From Holtermannia corniformis (Eukaryota; Basidiomycota; Tremellomycetes; Holtermanniales), in NCBI GenBank assembly GCA_001599935.1, contig BCIJ01000017.1, positions 71,847-135,846 of the forward strand: a stretch of DNA of 64,000 bases, in the 5' to 3' direction. The notes under the pieces were generated by a model that was given only the letters and a program-made list of their open reading frames with translations, ran no database searches and was not told the DNA's origin. This document shows, one piece after another, positions 33,719-46,260 of the stretch (position 1 is the first letter of the stretch; the number at the start of each line of letters is the position of its first letter). A program made the position numbers and the translations under genes.

Positions 33719-34721
33719 CTACCTGCCCTTGCGCCTTTTGCCGCCATTCTTGCCGCTCGGCGTGCTGCCCCCGCTCGACGGCTTGCCACCCGCAGGCGCG
33801 GCGTCGTCTTCCAAGCTCGCGCCGGTCGAGACAAGACCGGATAGACTGCGAGCGTCAGTCATGTTCCTGGCCAGCTCGTCAACAGTCGCACTCACTGTTC
33901 CGTCCAGTCCGTGTTGAGCATCTTGCGTGCGTTTGCCTGCGTCTGCTGCATGTCCTTTGCCGCATCCGGGTCCATCTCGGCGATGCTAGCCTAAAGCACG
34001 TCGGTCAGGCGATCGCAACGCTAGCAGCTATACTACCCACCATCATCTTTGGCATGGCAAACATTAGGATCGCACTGGCGCCCATCATGAGCACCATTGG
34101 GTTCTTGAGCATGCCCAGGAGATTGAGCGAGCGCGGCTCGGTAAAGTACTCGAGCTTGGCGACGGGAACGAGCTGCAGTGGGTAGCTAAGCGATGGTGTG
34201 GTGGAGGGCGCGAGGGCGAGGCGGCCGGGTTGGAGATACTGCGAGTGGGTGGTAGTGTTGGTCAGGGTGATGAAGAGCTGCGGTGCGTTAGTTGGTCCGT
34301 AACGCAAGACGGGGACGGACGGGAGAGAAGGAAAAGTCTGGCGAGTGGACGGTGAGGTGGTATGCTCCTTGATCAAGATTGGTACTGAAGTCTCGGTCAG
34401 TGGATCGCCACTTGCGACGGCAACTGACAATGCAAACGTGCCATCCTTGCGAAGCAGGGTACGACGCTGGCCGTGGTTCAGCACGACCTCGGTGGATGAC
34501 TTGAGCAGATCTGGCCCTACGCTTGCGTATCAGCATCCGCACTAGCTCGAGTCGTGCGAGCACCGACTGACCGGCCAAGACCGAGTTGTAGAAGACGGCG
34601 CCTCTGAGCTCGGCCGCGAGGAATACTGGGAGAACGAGCAGCAAGCTAAGGCACTACTGTCAGTCGCTGTGATCTACCAGCTCACCCAACAGTGTACGCA
34701 CGCCAGGAGTGAGCTCAGCAT
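33719..34721 (-). CDS. ER membrane complex subunit 7 (EMC7/Sop4 family)
   Basis: Type I ER membrane protein of the EMC insertase/chaperone complex. The ATG at 34721 and the next exon give a signal peptide (MLSSLLALLLVLPVFLAAEL). A beta-sandwich domain follows: VVLNHGQRRTLLRKDGTFAL, then PQLFITLTNTTTHSQ. The conserved junction is AKLEYFTEPRSLNLLGMLKNPMVLMM, then the membrane helix ILMFAMPKMM. The cytosolic tail is ASIAEMDPDAAKDMQQTQANARKML, as in EMC7 ('NPM...P..M...DP'). A last intron adds a Gly/Ser/Lys-rich terminus ending GKRRKGR. Five exons, intact. Confidence 0.84.
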
Positions 34722-34943
34722 GGCGCTGTGGTTGCTCGTACGCTGGTGCATAGCCGAGTGGTCGTCGCGGTGCAGGTTTCCCACGGTGCGCCCGTTGCCG
34801 CGTCCAACCCCTTCAATTTCCTTTTCCAGTGTTTGCGCCCGTCGCCGCTCACCACCAACTCGACCTCGACCACTCACTCGCCCCCATCTCTCTCTCTCTT
34901 GGGCGATCAACACACTCGAACACAAAAGCAGCCACCAGTCATC

Positions 34944-37166
34944 ATGGAGAGCCGCAACCTCGACCACCGCCGCGCAAACTACAAGGGCAAGACCCAGTTC
35001 TCTCAGCAAGAGGTGCGTGCGCACGGATCCCTTTGCCGCTCTCATGCGCTAGGTCACTGGTACTGACCATCGCCGTCTAGCTCAGGAGGCGTCGCGAGGA
35101 GCAGCAGGTCGAGATCAGGAAGCAAAAGGTTAGCTGCAGCGTGCAGGTGCTCAGGGGTCGTGTCGTCGGCCGTGTTGTCGTTCGGCGGCAAACGTCGATC
35201 GAGATGTTGAGCGGGTCGGCCATAGCTGCTTAGCTGTTCGCCAGGAACTCATCATCTCATATTGCAGTCTTCACGCGATAACACTGCTCGCGCCACCACG
35301 ATCCGACGCCCCGAGCACCGCGTCAATCCCTCTCGGACACTGACCATTCCTTAGCGCGAAGAGTCCATCGCCAAGCGCCGAAACTTTCAACCGACCGAGG
35401 ATGACTCTGACGACTCTGGGGACGAGGCCCAGGTCGGGTCCGATGCCGATCTGTTGCCCGTCATGGTCGAGGCCGTGTTCTCTGAAGACCTCGATGCTCA
35501 ACTCGACGCCACGACCAAGTTTCGCAAGCTGCTCAGCAAGGAGAAGAACCCGCCGATCGACCGCGTGATCGAGTGCGGTGTCGTGGCCCGCTTTGTGACG
35601 TTTTTGAGCAGTAACCACACCATGCTCCAGTTCGAGGCCGCGTGGGCGTTGACGAGTCAGTCGTATCGGCGGATCAATCCCGTTCACCAGAGCTGACATG
35701 GTCGCCCAGACATTGCGTCGGGGACCTCTGAACACACCCAGGTCGTCATCAACGCCGGCGCCGTCCCGCTGTTCATCCAGCTCCTCTCTTCGTCCGTGCT
35801 CGACGTTCGCGAGCAGGCCGTCTGGGCGCTCGGGAACATTGCCGGTGACTCGCCCAAGTGCCGCGACTATGTCCTCCACGGCGGCGCGCTCCAGCCGCTC
35901 TTGATGCTCCTCAACGAGAACCACAAGCTCTCGATGCTCCGCAACGCCACATGGACCTTGTCCAACTTTTGCCGTGGCAAGAACCCGCAGCCCGACTGGA
36001 ACTTGGTATGTGACGGTGATTCTAGTGGCCCAGGGTTCTGACGTCTTTAGATCCAACCCGCCTTGACCGTCCTCACAAAGCTCGTCTACTCGCTCGATGA
36101 CGAGGTCTTGATCGACGCCTGCTGGGCCATCTCTTACTTGTCCGACGGCACCAACGACAAGATCCAGGCTGTGATTGAGAGCGGCGTCTGCAGGCGCTTG
36201 GTCGACCTCCTCATGTGCGTCAGCTATGCGATCTGCAGCGCTGCGGCGTTAACGCTGCCTTGGGCACACCATTGACACCACGGCAGGCACCACTCGACTT
36301 CGGTCCAGACGCCCGCGCTCCGCTCCGTCGGCAACATTGTGACCGGTGACGACCTCCAAACCCAGGTCGTGATCTCTTCCGGCGCCCTCCCTGCGCTTCT
36401 CAGCCTGCTGTCGAGCCCCAAGGACGGTATCCGCAAGGAGGCGTGCTGGACCATCAGCAACATTACTGCTGGCAGTCCACATCAGATCCAGGCGATCATC
36501 GACGCGTGAGTGCTGCCCGAGTGGAGTGTTGCGATGACTCGAGCCCCTGCTGATGATCGCAGCAACATCATCCCTCCCCTCATCAACATTCTCCAGAACG
36601 CCGACTTCAAGACCAAGAAGGAGGCGTGCTGGGCCATCTCCAACGCCACGTCTGGTGGTCTCCAGGAGCCCAACCAGATCCGCTACCTCGTCAACCAGGG
36701 CGTCATCAAGCCGCTCTGCGATCTGCTCAGCTCGATGGACAACAAGATCATCCAGGTTGCGCTCGACGGTCTCGACAACATTCTCAAGGTTGGCGAGATT
36801 GACAAGGAGGCTGCGGGTGTCGGCGCCGTCAACAAGTACGCCGTGTACATTGAAGAGGCCGGCGGCATGGTCGCGATCCACAACCTGCAGCACCACGAGA
36901 ACCTCGAGATCTACAAGAAGTGCTTTTACATCATGGACAGTGAGTCGCGTCGTACGTCGCCCGGCAGCGCTGACCCTTGCAGAGTACTTCCCGGAAGACG
37001 ACGACGAGGAGGGCGATGCGGCCAACGCGCCCGCTGTCGACGCTTCAGGCCAATACGCCTTCGCGTCCGACCGTACGTCTGGCTCTAGCCCTTCTCCCCG
37101 CGCAAGCACTAACACCTCCCAGTCGCGGCCCCGCAAGGCGGCTTCAGCTTTGGCGGCCAGCAGTAG
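34944..37166 (+). CDS. SRP1: Importin subunit alpha (karyopherin alpha)
   Basis: Nuclear import adaptor that binds classical nuclear localisation signals and hands cargo to importin beta. The ATG at 34944 starts [16 protein letters not shown]. The importin-beta-binding domain, rich in arginine, is assembled over three small exons ([27 protein letters not shown]). Armadillo repeats follow, with the NLS-binding W-x3-N signatures WALGN, WTLSN, WTISN and WAISN (one repeat has WAISY). The C-terminus is acidic ([13 protein letters not shown]) and ends in GGFSFGGQQ, the usual autoinhibitory and CAS-contact tail. About ten exons, all introns short. Complete and intact. Confidence 0.97.
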
Positions 37167-37862
37167 ACCCTTCGACATGTTCCGAGTTTCCGTGTAGTAC
37201 CGTCTTGCATTGCATCTTCCCCCCTAGAGACCGCGCGCATGGTGGGTCCTGGGTCTGGCATTGGGTTGTTCGAGAGAGTAGAGAGCTTGGGCGTCGGCAC
37301 GTGCGGGCGTCGCAATCTACAGGGCAGGGGCGAGGAGGCAGGGGCTGTATATGAGATGTGATGCGTTCATGAGTCGACTTGTACCGCGCGCCTTGTGGCC
37401 AGTTACGCAAAGTGCCTTGCGCCTATCATGTCCGCCATTCCGAGCTCGACGAAGGATTCAGCCTCAGGATAGGACGACAAAACGATGCTGGCAGTTGAGC
37501 GTGCCTACTGGGCCTACAACGCAGTATTATGCGGGCCTACCATAAGTGCCACCACGAATTTCCGAGGCATGGGTAACGCAGCAGACTTATAGAGTCGGCG
37601 CTGCATGGGCTGTCCTCAGCTCTTCTTGACCGTTTGTGCATCCACTGTGAATTGTACGGCGCGCTTCGCGAGGCACGATGCATGACATGGCTACGTGCAA
37701 CGACCCAAACAAGCTGACGAGCTGAAAGCAAAGGAAGAATGAGACCATAGGGATACAGTAGGCGGCCGCGGCCGGCAGCGTGAATAATGCAAGAGCCACA
37801 AGGGGTAGGGGTCACAACGATGCAAGGGGTGAAACAAATGTCCAGGGAGGGTGAGGGAGGCG
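37167..37862. other. Convergent intergenic region between SRP1 and CDC25
   Basis: About 700 bp between two convergent stops, expected to hold 3' UTRs. Long antisense frames (for example minus strand 37537-38367) run through the CDC25 tail in another frame and show no domain. No RNA gene is recognised. Confidence 0.35.
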
Positions 37863-40390
37863 TCATCCTCGAGAGCTTGTGCCGGTGCCGGCGTACGATG
37901 CGACGCGGGCAAAGCCGTTGCGTGGGCCTACCCCGGGTAATCGGGTTTTTGCCGAGCCAAAAATGGGTGGCCGGCCGAGTGAGACGGTGCGTGGGCACGG
38001 GCTGTGTTCGTGCCCGCCGTCCAGAATCTCGCAGCTCGAGTCGGCAGCGCTGTCTTCTTCCTCGGCGATCGTGTGGCCGCCGTTGGGTGGTACACGCCGA
38101 CCTACGGCGGCTGATGCCGCAGCGAAGGCTAGTGGCGGGCAGGGTGGCCGGTTCGCCGCGGGCGGCTGCGGCTGCGCTTCGCCATAGGTGAACGAGCGGG
38201 TTCGGCTGAACTTGCGGAAATCGTGCAGGTCCGAGTTGCGGCGCACAAAGTGCTTTGGGTCGTCCATAGGGACGTACGCCTGCGGCTGGCAGCGTTCCTA
38301 CGATTGTGAGCACAAGTGGCAGGTCGCGCGGGCTGCACTCACGGGGCGCTGGTTGAAAAAGCCGCAATAGCCGCCTTCGAGGATGTAGAGCTCGGGATAG
38401 GAGATTTTTGGATACAGGTGGTTGTTGAGCATGCGATCTCTGGATCTCAGGTGCTTTGCGCTGACAATGTCAGCGTCACCCTATCGCGGCCAAGCAACTC
38501 ACAATGTAGGTGCCCGCTTTGCGCTAAACTCGCAGTGAAAGATGAGGACAACGTCCTCGCCTTGAGGCAGCTGACCGGATCGACTCGGGACGGGCATGAC
38601 CTCGCCAGCGGCATGCACGCCCTTGCCTTCGGTGAGAAGGAGCTCCTCGACGGCCTCCATGTTTTTTACGCTGATGGCGCCGTCAATGTGCCCACCCTCA
38701 TACTCGTAGTCGAAGCGACAGTCGATGATGTAGTAGCGCTTCATCTTCTGCCTGTACCTGCCGGCCAGTACATCCTCGAGCTGGGCACGTTAGTACTGTT
38801 GGGTAGCCATCTGATTGCACTCACTGTGTCGTGCGAGATGCGGACCAGGCCATCCTCTTTGACCTTGTAGCACGGCAAAATCTTGCCGTCCATCTCGTTG
38901 TCCCCAAAGCCGGGGAGACCACCTGGCCCATAAGGGCTCAACTTCTTGCTCCTGCTACTCGGACTGGCTTGACACCGCTGCACAGCCGAGGCCGAGTGGT
39001 TCGGACGGAAGCTTGGGGAGCCGTCAACCTGCTGCACCATGCGCGAGTGATGTCTGCGTGCATACTCTACATGAGTGGCAGAGACTGACGGCGAGTCGTG
39101 TGTGCCGTCCTCGTCGTCCTCGCTGAGCTCGGCTGTTGGTGGTGGAGGGTCACAGACGGAGAAAGCGCGGCGCATGGGCGCCATCGACGTGCGAGGCAAG
39201 TTGTCGCCGAGATGCGAGCTACTGGCCGAGATCTCGGGGTGGGCGTAAAGGATGGGGAATGCTGACGAGGTTGAGACGGTGCGAGGATTGGACGGCTTGG
39301 CGCTGTCTGGGGCCGCGGGCGTCATAACAGGCCGCTTGTACGGTTGACCGCGACGCGAGGCAATCGTGTTCGGACGGGTTGAACCAAACAGCATCGCACC
39401 CGAGGTTGGCTTGCCGAGGCCGAGCGCGGCCCGCTTGGCTGTCGGCGAGTTGGAGGGTGAAGCGGGAGATGAGGACACGAGGCTGCGGCGTTTGGCAGCT
39501 GCGAGTGCGGCAGGCCCACCTGGCGAGTCGCAAAAGAACGAGCCGAGGCCAGGGGAACCGTCGACGGAAGACGGCCCAGCAAAGGTCATTGGTGATTGGG
39601 GTACGGCAAGCATCTTTGAGCTGCCGGCACTGGTCGAAGGGCGCAACGGCGAGTCGACATCCATGATATCATCTTCAAGCGCATGAGTAGCACAAGCAGA
39701 GAATGGGTGGGAAGGGAGGGTAGGCTCAGTCTGTCATGTCAGCATTCAACGTGCATTCGCAGCCCGACTCACCTCGCGATGGCTCAGAGCCGGGCGGAAG
39801 AGAGCCTTGGGGACCGGCAACTGCTCGACGTGCTGAGCCGACTTGGTCGCTGTCCACTGCATCGGCAAGGTCCCGCGCTTCAACCCGTTCTTGGCGACTG
39901 TCGAGTCGGAACCTGACGGAACCGGCGGAGGGAGCATCATGCTCTTTGGCTTTGTCGACGGCCCACTAGGCCTCGCATACGCAGGTCGAGCATCGCCCGC
40001 GTTCGAAATGTCCCTGCCAAAAGCGCGAGGCACGGCACCAAAGCTCTGTGCTTTGGCAAAGGACGGCTTTGTAGCATCTGGGCGGAACTTGGGTGCGGCC
40101 GGGCGCGATGACTGCGACGGCCTCGAGGGCGACTGAAGCGGTACGGGATCTGGGCGACGGAGTGGGACGGGTGAAAAGTCAGAGTCACGGAACTGCGGCT
40201 TGGTACTGGGTGACGGCGGGACAGGACGATGGGTCGGCGACTGGGCGTCGGTGAGGGACATTGACGAGTTGAACGACTGATCGACCTCGATGGGAAGATC
40301 AATCTCTGTCACGGTCGGAGACGCCGGGGAGCCAAAGCGGTCATGAGGAAAGGTGCTGACGAGGGGCGAGGACGAAAAGGTGTCTGCCAT
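37863..40390 (-). CDS. CDC25: M-phase inducer phosphatase Cdc25 (Mih1)
   Basis: Dual-specificity phosphatase that removes the inhibitory phosphate from Cdk1 to start mitosis. The ATG at 40390 (MADTFSSSPLVSTF) opens a long disordered region full of SP/TP sites (DSPGGPAAL, SPASPSNSP), suiting control by CDK and checkpoint kinases. The catalytic rhodanese-like domain reads KMKRYYIIDCRFDYEYEGGHI, then the active site HCEFSAKRAPT (HC-x5-R: Cys nucleophile, Arg phosphate binder), then RDRMLNNHLYPKISYPELYIL, EGGYCGFF, and after the last intron YVPMDDPKHFV. The 130-residue C-terminal tail ends TGTSSRG at 37863. An upstream in-frame start near 40567 is possible. All catalytic residues are present. Confidence 0.93.
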
Positions 40391-41763
40391 GATGCGAGGT
40401 GGTGGCGGGTCACCCTCTGGCTCGAGCTGGACGATTATGAGCGGCCGGGCGTGAGCTGAGAGCAGAGCGTGATGAGCGTCCGTCATGGCGCATGGCAGAC
40501 CCGAGACGAGACCCGAGCCGAGGCAACAGTCTCGTCGCGGGTCGTTCAAGTATCCACTCACTGACACGACCTCTATCGCTCACTCTCGGCCTGTGGGGTT
40601 CGGAGGCGGGCAGCGGACCCGTCTGGCCGGGTGAGATTGCGAGGCGAGATGGCGCTCAGGCTGTTGAGATTCGAGCCGACAAGGAGACGTTGGGACGCAA
40701 CGGTTGGTGAACGAGCGGTCGATGAAACGAATGTCGGGAGGCTGGCACGGGCGGTGACGGGCTGGCCGAGGTTTGCAGGCGGTGCAGTCGGGAAACTGTG
40801 CGTGGTGCAGGCCACTGTGACGGTGGATGGCTGCTGGCGGCAACAGAGGTATAGGAGGTGTGCAAGGACACTCTACCACCCCTCTGTGCGCCTTTGGGAT
40901 CGCCTAGCCGAGGGGCTGGCAACCTGACAATCAAGCTTCCGTCCGTGTGTCCCGGCGGGTTGAGCCTGCCTCAAGTGGCAAACAGTGCTCAGTGTTCGTC
41001 ACACGCAGCGACTCCTACGTAACAGTGTACGGGCAATGACTGCTCACAGTCTGACCGAGCCAGCGACTTGGCTCTCAGAGGCGTCGCGCGCGTGAGATCA
41101 ATTGACCAGACGGGATGGATGGCGTGGTCGGTCACTGAACAGAAATCAGGCGCGTACCCTGACGTTGCCCGTTTGGGAAGGTGAGCGTCAAGCACTGGCG
41201 TCCTGACCGAGCGTAAGATCGCCCAACTCGCCCCGGCGTCAACAGATCAGCCTGCGAGACGGCCACGGTCAGCCTCGTGAGCAGCTGTCGACCACACAGT
41301 GTTGTGGACGCGTCAGGGTCCGTGTTGTGGATTGCAATCCGGCTCCGGATCGCTCGCATAGGCCCCGCTCTCATCAATCGTTCCCTATGTAGCCAAAGTT
41401 GTGCGAGCGTACCTAGGCTACTGAATGACGCCCAGCAACGACCCGACTGCGCGCGGGCGGCACGACGGCCGTGGTGACGACGGCGTGCGGCGGGCTTGGC
41501 GTCTGGCTGCCAACCTAGAATGTCAACAAGGCTTCGAGATTGAGCCTAGCAACTGAATCCATCGCTCACGGATCCTCGTGGGAAGCCGAAGCGCTGTCAG
41601 CATGCTTGCTGACTTTGCTACCGCTGAGTGAGCATGCTCTCAGCGACGTTGGCCAGGCTCGGGCATATGGCCGAGCCTCGGCCAGTGTACAAAGGCAGCT
41701 GACGCTGCACCCATCACATCCACTCTACATAGCCACTCCACTGCCAGCAGTATAACAATCACA
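40391..41763. promoter_or_regulatory. Divergent intergenic region between CDC25 and the DUF1857 gene
   Basis: About 1.37 kb between two divergent start codons, the likely shared regulatory region. Several short frames on both strands (for example 40631-40927 plus) have no family-like sequence and overlap one another. The last 60 bp before 41764 are CA-rich, leader-like. Confidence 0.4.
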
Positions 41764-42387
41764 ATGTCCAAGCCCGCCGTCGCCGTCTCGCGTCTCGTCA
41801 ACCCTCCCAACGCAACGCCCGTGCTGACCGAGGCACAGGTCTGGAAGGTTCGTCCATTCACGTCGAACGCGGTCTCTCACACATGCTGACGACTGCCTAC
41901 AGGGTCTCGGGATCAAAGTCAGAGACCCAACACCGTTCGTGCCGCAGATTGAAAGCTGCGAGGTGCTGCAAGATGATGGCAACCATGTGTGTGGACACAT
42001 CGTACCTGTCACCACGCTGACGTGCCGCTAGATCAAGCGCAAGATCACTATCCGCAATGGCCCAACCGTATCCGAAACGATCGACGAATACGAGCCGACA
42101 TCGGTGTGTCCCCGTACCACCACCCACCATGCCGCACTGACCCACGTTGTCAGGCATACTTTGAAATGGCATCCGGCCAGCGTGTGCTCAACATCCTTTC
42201 TTACAACGAGACGCACGATCTCGTGTTGACGTTTGCGTTCTCGAACGGGATCCCAGGTCTCGCGCCTGGGACGCCCAGACCCGAGGGTGAAGCGTTGCAG
42301 GCTTTTGTGCGCGGGATCGGCGAAGCGGCGGTTGAGAGCACGCTCAACCGTATCCGGGAATTGGTGCGCGATGGCACGATCGAGTGA
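41764..42387 (+). CDS. DUF1857 family protein (START/SRPBCC-like ligand-binding fold)
   Basis: A small soluble protein of the DUF1857 family, predicted to adopt the helix-grip fold of polyketide-cyclase/START proteins; its ligand is unknown. The ATG at 41764 gives MSKPAVAVSRLVNPP, then VLTEAQVWKGLGIKVRDP, TPFVPQIESCEVLQDDGN, IKRKITIRNGPTVSETIDEY, AYFEMASGQRVLNILSYNE and LVLTFAFSNGIPG, matching the family layout 'LT..QVW.GL..K.RDP..F.P.I..C.V'. Three short introns all keep frame. It ends LVRDGTIE at 42387. Length is normal for the family. Confidence 0.84.
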
Positions 42388-44149
42388 TAGCGTGGTACTG
42401 CTCTCTACAGTTTGTGTACACCATGGAATGCTATTGTGTGTTGCCACTCGGATGATCGTTGGATCGTCGTTGTCTTATCAGATACGAGGTAGCACGGGAA
42501 TCACGCATGTTTGAGTGAGCAAAGTGACTTTGCTCTACATGCTCGCAATAGTTGATAGTAATTGACTAAGCATAGTATTGAATGCATCATATGTATCTGA
42601 ACGCCTCGACCCTCGCTACAGGAGTAACCCGCCTGACCGCGGACCGGGTGACACCGGCGCCGCTCTCGGCGCCGGAGATCCCGACGGAGAGTTTTCGCTT
42701 TGTTCTGGTCTCACTCGCCAAGGGCCGGGATGAGACCGTGCAGACTGTTCGGTTCACGCTGCGGATGACGAGGCACGACGTTGGCGAGCGGGCACTGGGC
42801 CCGCTTGGCATTCCAGGCAGCTGACGTGTCGAGCGGACAGTGGCTATGGCAAACGGTGCATCATGGCATGGTGTCGTCGTTATCGCCGCGCATTCGCGTC
42901 ATCAGTGGCCACGCTGAGCATCGGGGTGCGGGAATCGCCGGGTTGCGGTGCAAAAAAAAAGACAATGGGCAGTGCCTAGCCGCTAGCGAGCAAGCCAGAA
43001 CCCAGAGTGGTGTCAGGCCCCCTGACCGTCTTGTCGCGTTTGAGGTGGCAGAGCGCACGGGTGTGCTTTTTGTTCTTGCTGCTGAGATGTGGAATGCAGC
43101 ACTGTCGATGGGGCATGTCACTTGACGTTGGCGAGCGTTGCATCCCCGCCACGTGCGTGCGTCATTTGCGGGTTCCCCAGGGGACGCAGTTTTTCCAGTC
43201 ATGGCAACACGTTTGTCAGTGGCACCGTCGCTGAGCCGACGTGGGCACGGGCGCTCCCCTCGAACGCGTCCACTGCTCACTAGCTTGCTTCGAGAACAAT
43301 CAGCAGCACAGAGTACCGGCAGCACGAACGGGATCGCTCCCTTGCCTGTTTGAGAACCCTAAAGCGATCGCCGTCGGCCGGGTCCAAATCGTCAAAGGCG
43401 CCATCGCTTGCACCAGAAATTTCGAACTTGGCGTGCAGCACCGACACACGCTGCGCCCTGCCTCCAGCTCGGCAGTCGGTCGTCAGCACAGACTTCATCG
43501 GCAGCCATCACTCCGCTCGGGACTGTTCGCCACGGTCGCTTTCCTCAAATTTCCGTCACCGCTCAGTCCTCGTCACCGAGCATCTCTCCATTGCTCTCCA
43601 TCGGCCGAGGTCGCCGACCATCATCCATCTCACCAGATCAAACTCCGCTCAGCTCCAAGCTCTGGCGCCTGCTGCCGCTAGCGGTCTCTCGAAGCCGAGT
43701 CCCGCTCACGGACAAACCCCAGGCCGACGAGCTCCCGCGCTCATCGATCCTTTAAGCCGAGCTTCCCTTTACAGCGGCGCACCTTTGGGCGCGCACCAGT
43801 GCTCAACGGAGCCGCGCGCTCTCGAACACTTGGACGGCGGCCGTCGAAAAGCGATTGCCATTGCTTTTCGGTCGAAGCGGGCAAGAGGGCATTCGGTTGC
43901 AACTCAGCTCAGGCCCACCTCTATCCTAGCCATCGAGATTGTGATAGGAGCCTCATTGTGCACAGAGGGGATATAAGGGTTAGTACGGGCTCCTATCGGT
44001 TCTTCCCTAGCGTCATTGGCCCGTCTCCTATCCCCACTGCACCCTCGCGCTCGCCCACGCCACCCTTTCGTCACCTACCCTCAAAAAGAGTCGTGCAGAC
44101 TTGCTTACTGTCACTCAGTTCAAAAGTACTTGCTGTACAACCCGCCGCC
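42388..44149. promoter_or_regulatory. Long intergenic/leader region before the Ecl1-like gene, with a GC hairpin
   Basis: About 1.76 kb without a recognisable gene. At 42654-42675 CCGGCGCCG and CGGCGCCGG form a perfect 9-bp stem with a CTCT loop. It lies inside an open frame of 80 codons (42582-42824) whose composition is coding-like but matches nothing known. A run of nine or more A occurs near 42953. From 43300 to 44149 the plus strand is rich in C and T with scattered ATGs, consistent with a long promoter and leader with upstream ORFs. Confidence 0.35.
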
Positions 44150-45900
44150 ATGATGTTTGAAGAAGAATCCGAAAGCTGCTTCATCTGCGGCAAGGCTTCC
44201 AGAGGGTCAGTGCCCCGCATCTCGACGTTTCTGCCGCTGACACTGTGCGCAGCCTCTACTGCTCATTCGAGTGCAAGAAAAAGGACGGGCAGTACGTCTC
44301 GGCCCCAGCCTCGGCCTACCACTCGCCCAACCTCCCGGCGCTCCTGCACCGACGGCCAGCGGGATCGTCCTCGTCCAACGCCTCGAGCCCGCTTCAGTCG
44401 CCGTCGCCATTCACTCAGCCAGCGCAGATTGCCGGCGGCGAGTCGCCGCAAAAGGAGCACTTTACGCTGCCTCCGCCAGCGTACCCTCACTTTCACTCGG
44501 CATCGTCAATCCCTGTCAAGATTCCGCCATCTTATGCTCACCTCCCGGTCGCCCCGCCGCCACCTGCACCAACGGGTACCACGCCAGGCTCGTTCGGTGG
44601 CCAGTCGACAGATACGATCCGGTATGGACGTCGTCCAGCAGTGACCAACTCTGTGACGTCGCCCAACGCCTTGGGTCCACGATGCGCTTGCGGCCTGCCT
44701 GCAGGTCACCCGCAGCATGTCCGAGGACCCAGCAAGGACCGCAAGGGGTCGAGCGGCTTGCTCGAGTCACCAGGCCATGGCGGGTTCGCCATGCTCGCGT
44801 CCTTGTCAAACCAGGGCCGTCCGGGCTTGACCCCTGCTCAGCTCGAGGAGACGATTCCTCGTTCACTGCGGATCGCTTCGGACTCGGCCGTCAATCCTTC
44901 GGGCGTGCTCGGTCTCGGTCTGCATTCGCATGCGAGCTTGAGTGGACGCACCTCGCCCAACAAGGGTCAGGCGATTTCCACACGGCGCCTCAGTCCGCCG
45001 CCGGGAGCAGGTCCGAGCTCGTACCTGTCACGTTCGCGGTCTGACCCGATCCCACCTTCTCTCCATTCGGTACGGGCCCAAGCTACTTTGCCTTCGCTCG
45101 TCGCCAACCTTCGATTGCAACCGGCGGCCGAGGCTCTCCCGCATGTCACCGACGCCGGCCGACGCCAAGCTGCCCATGTCGTTGCAGCGACCGCCACGCC
45201 CATCTTTTCCAAGCGTCGCCTTTCGGACGAAAGTGGTCTTCGGCTCGACGCGCCTTCGGCACCGCTCGTCCCACCTACGGCGCCCAATGGTGATGCCCGC
45301 CTAGCCGTCGAGAACTCGGTCGCGGGCGATCTCGCACGCTCAATGTCGGTCCGCCGCGGTCGTAGCCGGGATCGTCATGCGCTCAACAACGCAGACGACG
45401 GCACGGCCATCGTCCCTTCAAACTACGGCTTGAACTTGCAGCACGGACGCGGCAGTCGATCCAGGTCACACTCGAAGAAGCGCGAGCCAGCGCCCTCGCG
45501 CACTCGGGATGGTCGCCGTCGCTCGGGTGAGGCATGGCGCGATGTCGATCCTGCCCTCCAACGCGGCCGCGAACGGGCCCAGGCCCCGGAGTGGTCACGC
45601 CGACCGAGCGGTGCCGCTGTCGAGGATTTGGCGCTCACTCAGGGTGTTGTGCCCAAGTCACGCTCCGTCATCCCGCCCAACGCCGGCGTTGTCGCTCCAG
45701 CAGGCTACGGGATCAGCACTGCGCCGCAGCTGCAGCCGACTGCGCCTCACCGCCTCCGCTCCAACAGCCAGACTGGGCGCAAAGCCGTCTCTCCGCGCCA
45801 GACGACGCCCATCGACGAGCACCACCGCCAGGCCTTTCCGCCCGTCGTCGACCGTGCGGCGCAAGAGCTCTCGCGCGTGTTTGGCGTCGCGGCAAGCTAG
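44150..45900 (+). CDS. Ecl1-like zinc-binding protein (life-span regulatory factor type)
   Basis: The N-terminal exon (44150-about 44205) and the start of the next encode MMFEEESESCFICGKASRGLY then CSFECKKKDGQ. Four cysteines, C-x2-C-x8-C-x3-C, with 'LYCSxxCxxxD', match the short zinc-binding motif of Ecl1-type stress and life-span factors. The following 500 residues are disordered: Pro/Ser-rich (LPPPAYPHFHS), a second Cys pair (PRCACGLPAGHP), repeated RSRSRSD/SRSHSKKR segments, and a C-terminus ending LSRVFGVAAS. One intron only. The family call rests on the Cys motif; the long tail is unlike the small yeast Ecl proteins but similar tails occur in basidiomycetes. Probably a nuclear regulator. 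Confidence 0.68.
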
Positions 45901-46260
45901 TCGCGCGACCTAGGCCTTGATCTCGGATTCTCAACAATCAACCAGCAGCCATCAAAGCATCCCACACTTGTCGTTTCCCTGCATTTGTCTTTTTCCCCAC
46001 CCTCCAACACACTGCATCATTGCATCGCTCCTTGCAAACCCCATTCACCCATCATGTATGACACACGAAAGAAAACCCAGAAAGCACTCTGGACGGATTG
46101 GTAGCCATCATAGCAACACATGCATCATATCTTGAAGCATCATCACTAGAAGCACCGGTACTGTTTGTGTATGGGGAGATGATGCATCTGCCAAATGCTC
46201 CCGTCCTTCGCCACCGCGCGACGTTGACTACAGACCCTTCACCGGTCTAGACAGCGCAGC
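45901..46260. other. Intergenic region upstream of SNX4
   Basis: About 360 bp. The first half is AT-richer with CA/TC runs (3' UTR-like); the second half holds the presumed SNX4 promoter. No ORF of note. Confidence 0.3.

Noticed and set aside
35271..36056. 261-codon minus-strand open frame
   Set aside because: Also antisense to importin alpha; the plus strand gives perfect ARM repeats there.
36249..37178. Long (309-codon) minus-strand open frame
   Set aside because: It lies exactly antisense to importin alpha exons and introns, has a composition set by the opposite codons and no domain; a shadow of SRP1.
37537..38367. 276-codon minus-strand frame at the CDC25 3' end
   Set aside because: It overlaps the true CDC25 tail in another frame and runs into the 3' region; no family-like sequence.
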